From positions 14,203,001 to 14,267,000 of the forward strand of contig NC_092673.1 of NCBI RefSeq assembly GCF_964355755.1: a stretch of 64,000 nt of DNA, written 5' to 3'. The notes beneath the pieces were generated by a model. The model did not search any database, had not been told where the DNA came from, and worked only from the letters and a program-made list of their open reading frames with translations. The position numbers were made by a program, and so were the translations under genes. Source of the DNA: Antedon mediterranea. Taxonomy: Eukaryota; Echinodermata; Crinoidea; Comatulida; Antedonidae. How positions within the stretch are numbered: the stretch's first letter is position 1; each line of letters opens with the position of its first letter. Positions 12,501 through 22,531 of this stretch are shown in pieces.

Positions 12501-14036
12501 TAATACACTACTTTGATGTGTGGCATGTTGCTAAAGGCAAGTATTTAACTACTTCAATTCATCACCTTTGCTGGACCAGCACTAATATGGTACATGATTA
12601 TTATTATTAAATTATACACTCAACTGTTCAGTACAGTAGTCCATTTAATTGCCAACAATCTTTAAACACAATTTTTTTATTTTTTTAAAAATAAAAAGCG
12701 TGTATACTATTTGAAGATGTTTAATATGATCAAACTGCTTAGTTAAATAATATAAAAACTGTATTTTCTTAAATTGACATGCAGGTGTAAAAAAACAATG
12801 TCTGAAGGGTGGAAAGCTTAAAGACTGTGACCAGATAACAAAATGGATCAAATCTATTGTAACTATGATTTATTGGATTGCGTCAACTACACCCGAGACT
12901 AAAGATTTGAGTTACGACAAGGAACTAAGAGTCCAAAAATTTAAAAGCATATACAATCATGTAAGAGGGATACATGAACATGAAACTCCATTGTATCCCA
13001 AATGCATGCATGGTGAACTGGAAGAACGGGATTACATTCTCCCAAGTAAGTATCTCATGTGTATAATTAAGTAGTAACCAATCTCAATAAAGGGAAAAAT
13101 TGCACACTGACAAACGAACATTTTACAATTTTACAATGTTTACTGTAATGTCTAAACACATGATTTGTTATTATCTCGAATACAGGCTCTAAAGCTGAGG
13201 AAGTTTTGTCAAAGATTCTGAATTCTTCATATCTTTTAAGATCAGTTCAACAGTTATCACCTACTATCCAGACATATTCTAACGAATCATTCCATCAAGT
13301 TATCAATCACTTCGCTCCAAAAATGCATCCATACCGTTTCAAGGGAATGATTGCAAGGTAGTATTATACATCTTCCCAAAACAAGCTAAGTACTATTACT
13401 TAGACATGTTACTTTATAAATATTGCTTTGTTGGGAAAATAATAATCAGTTAACGTAATTACCTATTTTTCACACCTAAAAAAAATATATTCAACATTGA
13501 ATAAACGTAATTTTTTGGCTGCAAAAAGTCATAAATGAATTGAAAAAGTTAAAAAACTAGTTCCCACATATTCAAAGAGTAACATAAACACAAATTTTGA
13601 GCTGACTAATTAATTTGAATTTTTTTGGTCATGTCCATGTTTGCATGGAATTGCCCATTAGTAACCATAATAATAATAATAGTACAAATTTGGCATGGCA
13701 TGGCAAACTTTAGGGCAGAGAAAGAAAGAAAAAATGGATGACAATGGATGCTATCACAGTGGTATTGTTTAGTACCAGGATTGAAACGAGGACGTCTTGA
13801 TTAGAAAGCATGCAGGTTAACCAACCCAGCCTACAACAAAGTATACTTATAAAAAATCATTCATTTCTATTTTGTTATATTATAGTTACAGGAAGCACTG
13901 CTTTGCTGAAAACATTGGCCCTAGTCAACAAAACCAGGCTACCAAGGCTATTTTGATGATGAGTGAAGAAGAAGTCTGTTTATTGGCAACTCAAACAATA
14001 GCCTCTAACATTTTAGTTAGTTGGCGAGTCAAGTAG
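9511..14036 (+). CDS. THAP-domain transposase-like protein, 10 exons, 620 aa
   Basis: Exons: 9511-9885, 10316-10348, 10897-10924, 11187-11576, 11695-11782, 12062-12239, 12350-12536, 12785-13045, 13186-13357, 13886-14036. All junctions are GT-AG except the donor after exon 7 (GCAAGT). Phases fit throughout and no stop interrupts 1,863 nt. Residues 1-95 form a THAP zinc finger: C5/C6-C10 then C58-x2-H61 and PGAFPTL at 89-95. Residues 146-195 are acidic. C216, C219, C241 and C246 form a zinc ribbon. The core carries CDSPGHTAKFGTYT (candidate D332), SDRH (candidate D399), YFDVWHVAKG, and SNESFH (candidate E547), as in animal THAP transposases of the Kolobok type; the superfamily name is from memory. 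The C-terminal 35 residues or so look LINE-derived. It may be a recently active transposase or a domesticated gene. Confidence 0.8.
10374..10719. mobile_element. MITE with perfect 27-bp terminal inverted repeats
   Basis: Bases 10374-10400 and 10693-10719 are exact reverse complements, starting CAAACAATGCTGTGCAGG on the left. A weaker match (GATG) continues a few bases outwards. The element is 346 bp, has no coding capacity, and sits inside intron 2 of the THAP transposase-like gene. The perfect arms suggest a recent insertion. No target duplication is clear. Confidence 0.8.
11810..12035 (+). mobile_element. LINE 3' end inside intron 5
   Basis: An open stretch encodes FTSAASRLWNDLPASIRSC followed by a STIAFKSALKTQ-type segment. 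These are the final residues of many CR1/L2/RTE-like reverse transcriptase ORFs. The frame runs into GCGCTTTACAAATTTGTATTATTATT, the usual short 3' tail of such elements. It is 5'-truncated and lies wholly inside the intron between exons 5 and 6, so it does not disturb splicing. Confidence 0.75.
13775..13850 (-). repeat. tRNA-like (SINE) remnant
   Basis: The minus strand reads GGGTTGGTTAACCTGCATG, then CTTTCTAATCAAGACG, then CGTTTCAATCCTGG. This resembles a tRNA D-arm, an anticodon region with UCU, and a T-arm. The stems do not pair well, so it is not a functional tRNA; a decayed tRNA-derived SINE head within intron 9 is more likely. Confidence 0.35.
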
Positions 14037-14300
14037 AGTTGAAATAGATAGCAAGATAAAGTATGTTTATTGGCAACTCAGACAAAAGCCTCTAACAATA
14101 TTAGGTCTATTTTATAAGTCGTTAATGGAAAGTGTCTTAGTTTATGGTTGTCTGAAATGGTTCAGTAGTTTTAAAAAATCAGACCTAAAAAATGTTCAAT
14201 GTTAGTAAATAAGGCGTGCCGAATAACTAAACAGATCATTAGATTTGATGTTTGTAAAGTCAACATTTATGATACTTGGTCATTGCCATAATGAAATATG
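13960..14300 (+). mobile_element. LINE RT C-terminal fragment with internal duplication
   Basis: A stretch at about 14090-14170 reads LFYKSLMESVLVYGC and WFSSFKKSDLKN; after a frame change VNKACRITKQIIRFDV follows. These are motifs after the thumb of non-LTR reverse transcriptases. A segment of about 40 bp starting TGTTTATTGGCAACTCA is present twice (13977 and 14063). The first copy supplies the stop-proximal codons of the THAP transposase-like gene. Confidence 0.6.
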
Positions 14301-14341
14301 AGTCATTTCGAGAACTTGCAGGTAAACAATGTGTATCTAAT

Positions 14342-15060
14342 GCTCTGTAGCTATGCTTTACTGTAAAATAAAAGATGAAAATGAACTCAAAACTTTTGAT
14401 CTCGATGAAATATTATTACTTGGCAGTGAATTGTATTACCCTATACAAAGAGATTCATCAATGAATGAAGAATTGTTAATGGTGTCGGAACTCTATATTT
14501 TAAATAACTCATTTGAAATGATTTACCAGTGACGGACTTTATGGCACATTAGAAGGAAGTGATGAGGATGCATTCTTGTATTGAGCAAAGTCATTAGGAC
14601 AAGCATGGTTCACATCCTTTTCTTCAGCAGATATGAGATGGCCAGAAGTAATGAAAACGTTGTTGCACAATAGTTGCAAATGCACTCTTCTGAAATCAAA
14701 TCCTGTTACAGTTGCACGAATGTTTGATAAAAGGTTTCATAAATTTACTTTTTCCATGTTGAATATCAAGCCAGAGGTTCACCACATATTCATGGTTGAA
14801 AATGTACCTCAATTAGGAATTGACGAAAATGTAAAAGTAACAGAATTCATGTCTATGTTGTTTCACACATGTCAAAAGCTGAAAAGACTGAAATTAAAGA
14901 TGGAAACGAAGATGCTAAACAAAGTCTTAGGAAACTTGGTAATGTGTACATGTAAAATCGTGAGGTATCTGCACAAGAAAGTGCTTATAACGTTTGTAGA
15001 TACTTTCCCATTAAAGATGGAATCGCCGTTGACAAAATAAATAAAAAATTGTCATTAGCA
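14342..15060 (+). pseudogene. Helitron Rep/helicase polyprotein remnant
   Basis: Successive open segments in shifting frames match Helitron N-terminal order. LDEILLLGSELYYP (about 14405) and LLMVSELY precede FSSADMRWPEVMKTL (about 14615) and LLKSNPVTVARMFDKRFHKF (14690-14750), typical of the Helitron_like_N (HUH endonuclease) domain. The HUH histidines are degraded: the expected PHIH is PEVHH. Then come PQLGIDENVKVTEF, and in another frame ISAQESAYNVCRYFP. Several deletions and frameshifts make it inactive. The Rep tyrosines and helicase domain are absent. Confidence 0.65.
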
Positions 15061-15131
15061 CCAACTACTTCCTTCTGATTATGATGCGACCAAAACCGAT
15101 TGACATCATATACTTCATTCACCCATAAGCC

Positions 15132-15257
15132 ATGGCTGCTTCAACATCTAAATTTCTAAACTGCTTTCTAATAGATACTTTTCAACTGAGAAATGTGAAT
15201 TTAGGGACAGGCAAAGGCAGCTGGCAATTTTTTAAAGGGCACATAGCAATCAAGGAT
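15132..15257 (+). pseudogene. RPA/OB-fold-like exon, 5' half, interrupted
   Basis: ATG 15132 opens MAASTSKFLNCFL and continues to GTGKGSWQFFKGHIAIKD. The same block occurs at 18800-18860, where it continues to an ECFVND segment. Here the frame breaks at about 15258 and the missing continuation is found at 16656-16737, after an insertion. The start MAASTS is shared with the RPA-like exon at 45497. The proteins resemble an N-terminal OB-fold of replication protein A-like proteins; this is inferred from the companion exon at 20080, which is clearer. Confidence 0.5.
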
Positions 15258-16655
15258 GCTCAATTTGTGCTCCGAAATAACCGGTTAAATCTATGGGTGG
15301 TCGTCGAGCAAAACGTCATCATTACCCAAAATGCAATACACTCAGACGGAAGTAGTAAGTTGGCTGTTTGTTTACATCGACGTCAGTACACACGTGTGTG
15401 ATATCGCCATCTTAAACATGTTAACATAATAAAATGTTGTCTCCAGGTCTACAAGTTTTGTTTTTTGTAAAGCCTACTTACCATCGTTACTAAAATTAAT
15501 TCTCATGGCGCCTTCAATAACATGGGGAGGGTCGCGCAGCGCCCGATCGCCTAGGATAATTTTTATCTAGCCTAATTCCTCAACAAAGTCGATGACACAC
15601 GGCCCTTCCCACGTGAACGACTGTTGTCTTTCGCGAGCGCGGTCCTACAAAACACCAAACGGAAATAAAAACGAGACTCAGATTGTTTAGCCACAAAAAC
15701 TTAAATAAAACGAGAGTATCCAAGTCATAGAATATCGCACGCACATAGTGCCTTTAATAAAGTAATGAGTATTGAACATTATTTTGTATATTTATGTACT
15801 AACATAAATAATAACACATTTCTATGCTTAATAAAATCATATTTAATATGATTACCTTTGTTTTCGGTCGATGTGATGTTTTTCTAAAAAATTATATTAT
15901 GTAAAACGATCAAAGTAAGAATGTTCATTGTTATCCTATTAAAGGCACTAAGGGCGTGCCATAAATACGCTCGTTTGGATTAAGTTTTTGTTGCTAAATT
16001 CATCGTTTATAACATAAATTCGGATGATTTTTGCTATAAAATTTGGGTTTTCATAATTAATTAACCATTATCTACTATCGTTTGGTAGGTATTTGCAACA
16101 TTCTGAGTCCCTTTTTTGTTTCCGTTTTGGTGTTTATATAGGACCATCCATACCCTTCGCGAGCGTGTACTAACGCCTCAAATTGCTTAGCTTGGGTAGT
16201 CCCCGGAACTCCACCCCAAACTCCTCTTTTACTTTCGCAAAAATACTCTTATTTATTATCTGTGATTCTTTTCTATTGCCTGCCATCCTTCCCCGTACTT
16301 TCTCTCCCCCCACAACTGAATAACATATCTTGTGATTTCATTCATCCACATACATGTTCACTTCTTCGTTCGACTGTCAAAACCACGAGGAAAACACACA
16401 TCGTATGCGACGGTATCTGACCCGGGGTCACAACTGTCAATCAAATAACCGTTATTTCGTGTTGCAGCTAAGAATTGCTCAGCGATAACCGGTTAAACGG
16501 CGTTCTAACACCGATTTAAATTGGTGTTTTTAACCGGTTACCACAAATTTGTCCTGTTTCTGCTGCCAAGAAAATGGAGTTAATTTATTCACACCGATTT
16601 TAATTTATTCACACCGATTTTAACCGGTTATTTTCTATGCAGCAGAAACAGGCCC
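15258..16655. mobile_element. Non-autonomous TIR element with AACCGGTT arrays
   Basis: This block interrupts the RPA-like exon: the intact relative near 18838-18950 lacks it. The right end is GCAGCAGAAACAGGCC (16639-16654), with an inverted copy CCTGTTTCTGCTGCC inside at 16553. AACCGGTT palindromes occur at 15279, 16487, 16532 and 16622, and an AAATAACCGGTTAAA-type block is inverted at the two ends. The left terminal CTGTTTCTGCTGC is missing and about a dozen host bases are lost there, so the left tip is eroded. The interior holds a fold-back structure. No transposase is encoded. It belongs with the element at 56172. Confidence 0.6.
15632..16165. repeat. Imperfect inverted repeat (fold-back)
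   Basis: Left arm about 15632-15765 and right arm about 15936-16165 match as reverse complements in ordered blocks: CGCGAGCG, GGTCCTA, AACACCAAACGGAAA, GACTCAG, ACAAAAACTTAA, and AGTGCCTTTAATA. The right arm carries about 95 extra bases. The arms enclose a loop of about 170 bp. It lies inside the element at 15258-16655 and could be a nested MITE. Confidence 0.65.
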
Positions 16656-16740
16656 TATATGAATGTTATGTTAATGACATTAACAGAATGCTGATTGCAG
16701 GGAAAATACAGGCCATGCCAATAGACAGATACTCGGTTCA
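16656..16740 (+). pseudogene. RPA/OB-fold-like exon, 3' half
   Basis: Reads YECYVNDINRMLIAGKIQAM, nearly identical to the block at 18875-18948. It is the right half of the exon split by the TIR element that ends just before it. Confidence 0.55.
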
Positions 16741-16922
16741 CCGAGAATGATGGGATTTAGCTTCGAAATTTTCGCATTCGCAATATGCATTGGTGAAGAT
16801 GGCTTAACTATGTCAAGATAACATTAGGAATTTGGATTTATAGAACCACTATTGTGATCTAAACTAACTTGTAATTGATTTTATCTACCAATGTATTGAT
16901 GAATTCAGAGGAGGAAAGAGGA

Positions 16923-17179
16923 TGGCGGATGGGAAAGGAGGGTTTGGGAATGTACTGAAGAAGCTGCACACAATTATAGGAAATCAAAAAGAGCAATTTG
17001 CTTTGCTGCGCCAGCAAGCTACTCAGCATACTCAGATTTACTCCCCCCACAGGATAGAAACTAATGATAAGCTCATTGAATTGGAGGACAAATTGAAAGA
17101 TGATGATTTCAGAAAGAATACAAGAAATAGAGAAGTATATATTATTATTGATTATGGGCAGTTTGCACGTTCAGATTGA
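16923..17179 (+). CDS. Fragment resembling DUF4806-type domain protein
   Basis: The ORF starts MADGKGGFGNVLKKLHTI with a glutamine-rich helical part, then NDKLIELEDKLKDDDFRK. That last block resembles the start of the DUF4806 domain (LxxLExxLxDxxF), common in invertebrate transposon-related proteins. The frame stops before the rest of the domain (IGG..., NELA...), so this is at best one exon or a truncated copy. Confidence 0.3.
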
Positions 17180-18700
17180 ACATTATAAACCCACAGGATT
17201 TAGTTTTTATAGATAATGGTTTGACCACACAAGAAGGCAGCCAAGATTTTATAATTTAGGAAGTTTTTCCTATATTATATTTTACTTTTAAAAGTAATTG
17301 TTGCCAAATGGCAAAGTTACTTGTTTTTTATCACATGATTATAAACTATTATTATTCTTGTCTTTACTCATACAAAATAATAAAAAGGTCGCCAATTGGA
17401 AGTGTCTTAAACTAAAGTGATCTTTAATGGGAAGAGGACCAATACAATTACTTGTTTTTTTATCAAAATGATGACAGAGGGTTTGACAGACACCAAAGAT
17501 AAAGACAAGTAGATTCAGGAATTGAATACTGCAACACTATCAACACTTCGAAGCCAACTGATGTTTTAGCTTCCAAAGGAGTTTAATTGTTTAAAAAAAA
17601 AATAAAAAAATTCTAAACTATTATTACAGTACTACAGTGCTTGTATAATGTGGGAAATAGGGTGTATATTATATAGGACTTTCAGTAAACCCATTTGCCA
17701 AAACAAAAATGTTCTAACTTCAAATTATATGCTTTAATTTTATTCCATCTTTTTTATCTTTTTTAAATTTAACACAACCATTTATCATATTCTACTTGCA
17801 GGCATCCCTCTATATTCATCTTTCGGTGTTTTTATTTGCCGCAACAACTAGTACACAAAAGAATGTCGAATAGTAGCGGGGAACTCACACTTGACATTGT
17901 CCTCCTGTTGTTTTATGCCAAAAATAAACATAATCGCGTTACAGAATCGTTTCTTTGTTACATTTGCAATTTCAAGGTTTTAAATGAGCGACTACAGTGA
18001 GTGTTTCCAAGCTGTTTCACTGTTATATAGGTAGGGTTGACCAGCAAACCAATGAAGAAGTAACATAAAATTTCAGAAATATATGTGCATGGTCTTTAGT
18101 TGGGAGCTTACCACTTTATCAATCTTTTTGGTTCCAGCAATTCTATCTATTTTAAATTTCTTCATGATTCCTGACAATGTGATCTGCGCAGCTGTAGATT
18201 CCTTTGGTGGTTTTTTCTTTGCAGAAGTTACTTCCTTTGACAGAGTTCACTATAAATTACATCAAGTGTCGTTTTTTTGTGCTATTCGTTTTCCTTGTCG
18301 CAGTGGCTGTAACTTTGCAGAGGCAGTAAAATTCTGTTGACCTTGGTCACCATGCTAAGAAGTCAAAATGAAGTCCTGTGTTGGGCACAGATTGGTATTA
18401 CAGGGTACTTAACGAGAGTGGGGACTGTGTGTGGGTGGTAGAAAGCACCTTGCGTATCCAATTAAAGGATAAAGGATACCTCAAAGAATTAATTGAGAAA
18501 GTAACCCATCTAGGATGTTATTGTTTCGTAAAATTTGTCAGAAATTGTGGGAAGGTAGATCACTTACCATGAGGGGCTTGATATTGTTATTGTTATTTTA
18601 TCAAGCAATTGCTAATTGGGTAATTTCATTTAACCATTATGAAATGCACATTCTTTCAAACCAAGAACCATTGAATGTAGTGTTCATTGATACATCACTA
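17180..18700. other. Intergenic, no gene seen
   Basis: AT-rich. Frames at 18083-18340 and 18378-18572 are open for 85 and 64 codons but show no recognised motif and no splice context I trust. Confidence 0.35.
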
Positions 18701-18702
18701 AA

Positions 18703-19043
18703 GATGCGACCAACCATTTGACATCATATACTTCATTCACATCTAAACAACAAACAACTTGTAAACTGCTTTCTAATAGATACCTTTCAACTAAGGTGAG
18801 TTTAGGGACAGGCAAAGGCAGCTGGCAATTTTTGAAAGGGCACATAGCAATCAAGAATGACGACAGCACAATATATGAATGTTTTGTTAACGACATTAAA
18901 AGAATGCCGATTGCAGGAAAAGTACAGGTCATGCCAATAGACAGATAATTCACAACTTGTAAGTCTCTAAACTGCTTTCTAATAGACATTAACAGAATGC
19001 CGATTGCAGGGAAAGTACATGCCATGCCAATAGACAGATACTT
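18703..19043 (+). pseudogene. RPA/OB-fold-like exon copy plus partial duplicate
   Basis: From GACATCATATACTTCATTCAC (about 18720) this repeats the sequence at 15100-15257. It then reads GTGKGSWQFLKGHIAIKND and STIYECFVNDIKRMPI to PIDR at 18948. A deletion derivative follows at 18958-19043, joining the CTAAACTGCTTTCTAATAGA block directly to the AGAATGCCGATTGCAGGGAAAGT block. The initiating ATG region is altered, so it is probably non-coding now. It acts as the uninterrupted reference for the copy at 15132. Confidence 0.5.
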
Positions 19044-19078
19044 TACCCATAAAGACCATGTAAAAATTAAAATAATAT

Positions 19079-19450
19079 TGTTAAGGACAACTTTTTAACC
19101 GAGAACCATATTTTAACAATGTATTAGGGATGTACATATGATTTTAGAACAATTACGAGATTTACGATATCGTATAAATTTTGTTATTGTTTCTTTTGCC
19201 TATCTGGATATTGAAGTGTTTCTTCAAAATACCAGACAAAACATTTTGGCAAATTTATGCCAAATACAGGTCAAATTAGCAATTGAAGTGACGGTACCTA
19301 TCTCTTGTACGTTAACAACTTGACGTTGACAACTCATGGGTAGATTTTTCCATGCACTTGTGACATTACAGCAATTTAAGGCGATATCCCTACTCAAGCG
19401 AAATCATATGTAAATCCCTAATAATATGGTTCTCAATGAAGTTGTCCTTT
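19079..19450. mobile_element. MITE with about 65-bp imperfect TIRs
   Basis: Left arm 19079-19144 and right arm 19400-19450 are imperfect reverse complements sharing AGGACAACTT, GAGAACCATAT, TTAGGGAT and ACATATGATTT. The loop of about 250 bp has a 61-codon frame without motifs. No transposase is present. Confidence 0.6.
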
Positions 19451-19489
19451 ACCATGTGTTATTAAAAGTATTATAATTGCTGCAAAGTA

Positions 19490-19605
19490 GTAGTAGTAGT
19501 AGTAATATGTTCACAGCACTCCATTTTCAAAAAAAGAGGCAATAAGTAGTAATGATCTAAAGAGCAGGGCAGAAGAGGATTGCCCAAATCACCAAGAATT
19601 ACTGT
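19490..19605. repeat. Dispersed repeat, copy 1
   Basis: Starts with a TAG microsatellite followed by TATGTTCACAGCACTCCATTT, and continues through AGTAGTAATGATCTAAAGAGC to a CCCAAATCACCAAGAATTACTG end. The same blocks occur in order at 22247-22531, where the copy is longer by insertions. Confidence 0.7.
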
Positions 19606-19703
19606 GGTGTCGCTATATATCTAGATCAGAGACATCAATACATATTGCGTAATGATCTTTCTTCTATTATTTCCAACAATTCTGAATCTATGTTTATTTA
19701 CAG

Positions 19704-20461
19704 AGCAGAGGCGAGAAGTCTGTTAATTTGTATTTTGTAGAGCCATTCGAGTGTCGCACAATTGGAAAGGGTCCAACAGCCAGACGCTTCATAAAAGCAT
19801 ATGGGATTTTAAAAGATCACAATAGAGTTGTCGAGTGCTTTATAAATGAAAGTACGGCCGTAACGAGAAGCCTAATAAATAAGATACTGGCGTTAGAAAG
19901 AAAATACATAACCGTCAAAAATTGTTCGGTCGATACCCTCAACGATAAAGTTTCCTTGTCGGCCAAAACAAAGGTATGACTAGTCTATTTTAATATTTGG
20001 TTTGATACTTTTTGAGATAATAATCATGTTTTTGGAATTGGTTTAAAAAGGCAAATGAGATTAATTTTTTTTTTCTCAGTTTTTCTTTAAAGCAGCGCCA
20101 TTTAAATTTGATGAAAGTGTAGTTAAAGACTACAGAAATCCAGCAAAGATTGCTTTAAATCAAATCCAAACTTGGCCGATAAAAAGAAGACTGTCGGCTG
20201 AGGGAAACGTGTCTAATTATATTGGCGAAGTGAGAACAGTTGGAGAAAATAAACGTTTACGCACAATCCATATAAGCGATGGGCCGGATACCATTGAGGT
20301 GAACTTGTGGGGTGACCACGCAGACGTTGCCTTCACTCTAAATGAAGGGTGGAGGCAACTGACTTAATGGTCATTGAATACAAAGGTGTAAAAAAACGGG
20401 AATCAACGTCATTGTTGGTAATTAAAAATGTGGTACAAAAAAAAACATGCTTGGAGATATC
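19704..20461 (+). pseudogene. RPA-like single-strand DNA-binding protein, two exons
   Basis: Exon 19704-19973 follows TTTACAG and ends at a GTATGA donor (90 codons, phase 0). It contains FVEPFECRTIGKGPT, VVECFINES and DTLNDKVSLSAKTK. Exon 20080 onward follows TTCTCAG and reads NYIGEVRTVGENKRLRTIHI then DGPDTIEVNLWGDHAD. That pattern (RRTIxIxDxxDxIEVxLWG) is the OB-fold core of replication protein A70-like proteins. A stop at 20365 is followed, one frame over, by MVIEYKGVKKRESTSLLVIK, the next OB strands, so a frameshift interrupts it. Such RPA-like genes accompany some Helitrons, and a Helitron remnant lies at 14.3-15.1 kb; the link is inference. Confidence 0.55.
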
Positions 20462-20469
20462 ATTGATAT

Positions 20470-21000
20470 ATATTGCATAATTTATATAAATTTGGCTTTA
20501 GTGTGTTAATATTTTATTCATTTTATCTCTCCTTAACATCTTTCAATTTTAAGAATAGAAGCGTTCACATCAAATCCGTCCGGATTTCGTACGATCCTGA
20601 GACGATTAGGTATCTTCATACATTAATTCTTTTATTAAAAAAAAAGTATAAATTACAAAAAACACAACAAATAAATTTTAAAAATTGTAAACTGAATTAG
20701 CTACAGTACCTTTATGTTGTTGCCTTTGGTGGTTATGTGCGCTATGATACATTTTTTTGCAATGCAATCATATTCACTTTTACCTTAGTTTTGTTAAGAC
20801 CTTTCTGAAATATACATCGCTCTTGGATATGTGACGAACCAAACATATATTTCACTGATAAACTGCGGAGCTATTTTTGTTTAATTTTTTTTTTAAACGT
20901 TTCATACTGTATACAGTCACAGTAATGGGGTTTCATGAGAGGGTATTGAGTTCCTTTTGCTACTGTTTTAATAAGATGTAAAGTACACTCTTGAAAATAA
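20470..21000. other. Intergenic or intronic, no gene seen
   Basis: AT-rich with a run of basic codons at 20473-20700 that I do not consider coding. Confidence 0.35.
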
Positions 21001-21001
21001 G

Positions 21002-21590
21002 GTGGATCCAAATCTTAAATGGCTATGTGCAAGCTGCCACATTAGCGCACTTGGTGGACGCATAACACCATTTCAGTTTAAAGAGCATGGAGATAAATGC
21101 TTAGAGTGCTACTTGTTTAGTCAACAAACAAGACTTGGTCGAAGGCTGAAGAAATACAAGTTTCCAGAAAACAGAAACAATACTAACTGGTAGTTTTATT
21201 TCCACCCATGAGCACTTGCTATTAAACCCTCAATTTGAAATTTTTGAAAATGATGACAATAAAGTGTATGAACATTGAATGTCAGATCTGCAATAATTTA
21301 TTGTCAATTGACAGCCAGCAGACACCTTTTCAACATTTTTTTGTGTACATTTTGCTTTAAAAACATTGTTTAAGGCAGTAGGACATGAATCAATCGAATG
21401 TTATAACTGCAGCAAAATTGTCAATGACAAAGATCTAAAACCAGAACAATCGTTTAAACGAGTCCCATTGCAATGCAAAGTACAATTAGTTTGGTCAGTA
21501 ACTCCCAATTATGTTTGTAAAACAATTAAAAAAACAGGCGTTCACCAAAATTGTACGCGCAGTCGAAGAAATGCACTGGCCCAACACTGA
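21002..21590 (+). pseudogene. Cys-rich segments, possibly RPA-like C-terminus
   Basis: Two open segments hold paired cysteines. 21002-21193 has WLCASCH and CLECYL. 21366-21590 has ECYNCSKIVNDKDLKPE and PLQCKVQLV. The second could be the zinc-ribbon OB-fold that ends RPA70-like proteins, and it lies downstream of the RPA-like exons. Exon boundaries are not clear and the assignment is a guess from Cys spacing and position. Confidence 0.25.
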
Positions 21591-21599
21591 AGTTGAGAA

Positions 21600-22246
21600 A
21601 ATGGATCCCAAAAGATGTTTAGCAATTATGAATGCCTGCCACATAAAATTGAGCCAGCAACGAGTACTGCAGAGATAAATTCAAAATTAATTTAAATAGT
21701 TATTTTTTCTTTTGTGATTACATTGCATTACATTTTGGTCTAGTTTTGAATTTTGGTTTAAGCGGTGATAGCATTTACACATCGCAGATTGAAACTTGAA
21801 CATACTAAGCTTTGATTTCAATTGCACAGTGTTTTACTCACTGAGCCAAACCGTGATTTAAGACAATCATTCGTTCAAAGGATGGGTGCAATTAATTTAC
21901 AAGAAAAAAAAGAACCACATTTTTTTTTTAATTAAAATTGTTTTACTGGACAATTTTATATTTTTTATTATAAAATCATCCAGTAGTTTTTTCAGAGAGT
22001 TAAGTTGTTTTTTAGAAAATTTTCATTTATTCTGGTTTTATATATATATTATATTAAATCATATTAGAAGAAATTTGTCAATGCATGTGGGGCCAATCAT
22101 CAACACATCGCCACTGTTGTCTCAAATTATGACTTTACAGGATAATGAATTAGATGTACTGTACTAGCATTGAGAATAGTATTGTTTGCCTGCTGAAACA
22201 ATTCAAGTGGCAACATTTCCTAAGATGGAAAGTCTGCAATAGAGAA
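21600..22246. other. Intergenic, no gene seen
   Basis: AT-rich. A 93-codon frame at 21886-22167 is dominated by A/T-run codons (Lys, Phe, Ile) and is not credible. Confidence 0.4.
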
Positions 22247-22531
22247 ATTTAGTAGTAGTATGTTCACTGCACTTCATTTGCAATTTGTAATTTTTAGTTA
22301 TGTTGTACTTAAAATTTAGCTATACAGTATATCATTAAATAAGAGGCAAATCATAAGTAGTAATGATCTAAAGAGCAGGGCAGAAGAGATAACCTAGTAC
22401 AGAGTGAAATGCAATCAGTCATTGATTGTTTTATAGGCAAGCACAAAGCTTCCGCTTCAGCACGAAACAACTGCTAAAAACAACAGGATCGTGTGGAAAT
22501 ATTGCCTAAATCACCAAAGAATTACTGAAGA
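22247..22531. repeat. Dispersed repeat, copy 2
   Basis: Second copy of the repeat at 19490-19605. Shared blocks include TATGTTCACTGCACTTCATTT, AAGTAGTAATGATCTAAAGAGC and CTAAATCACCAAAGAATTACTG, with extra sequence between them. Confidence 0.65.

Noticed and set aside
18083-18340. 85-codon hydrophobic frame, possible membrane protein
   Set aside because: Hydrophobicity comes from T-rich codons; no domain or splice context.
19728-19979. Start of the RPA-like exon at 19728
   Set aside because: That position is a TTG, not an ATG; the frame is open upstream to the splice acceptor at 19703, so it is an internal exon.
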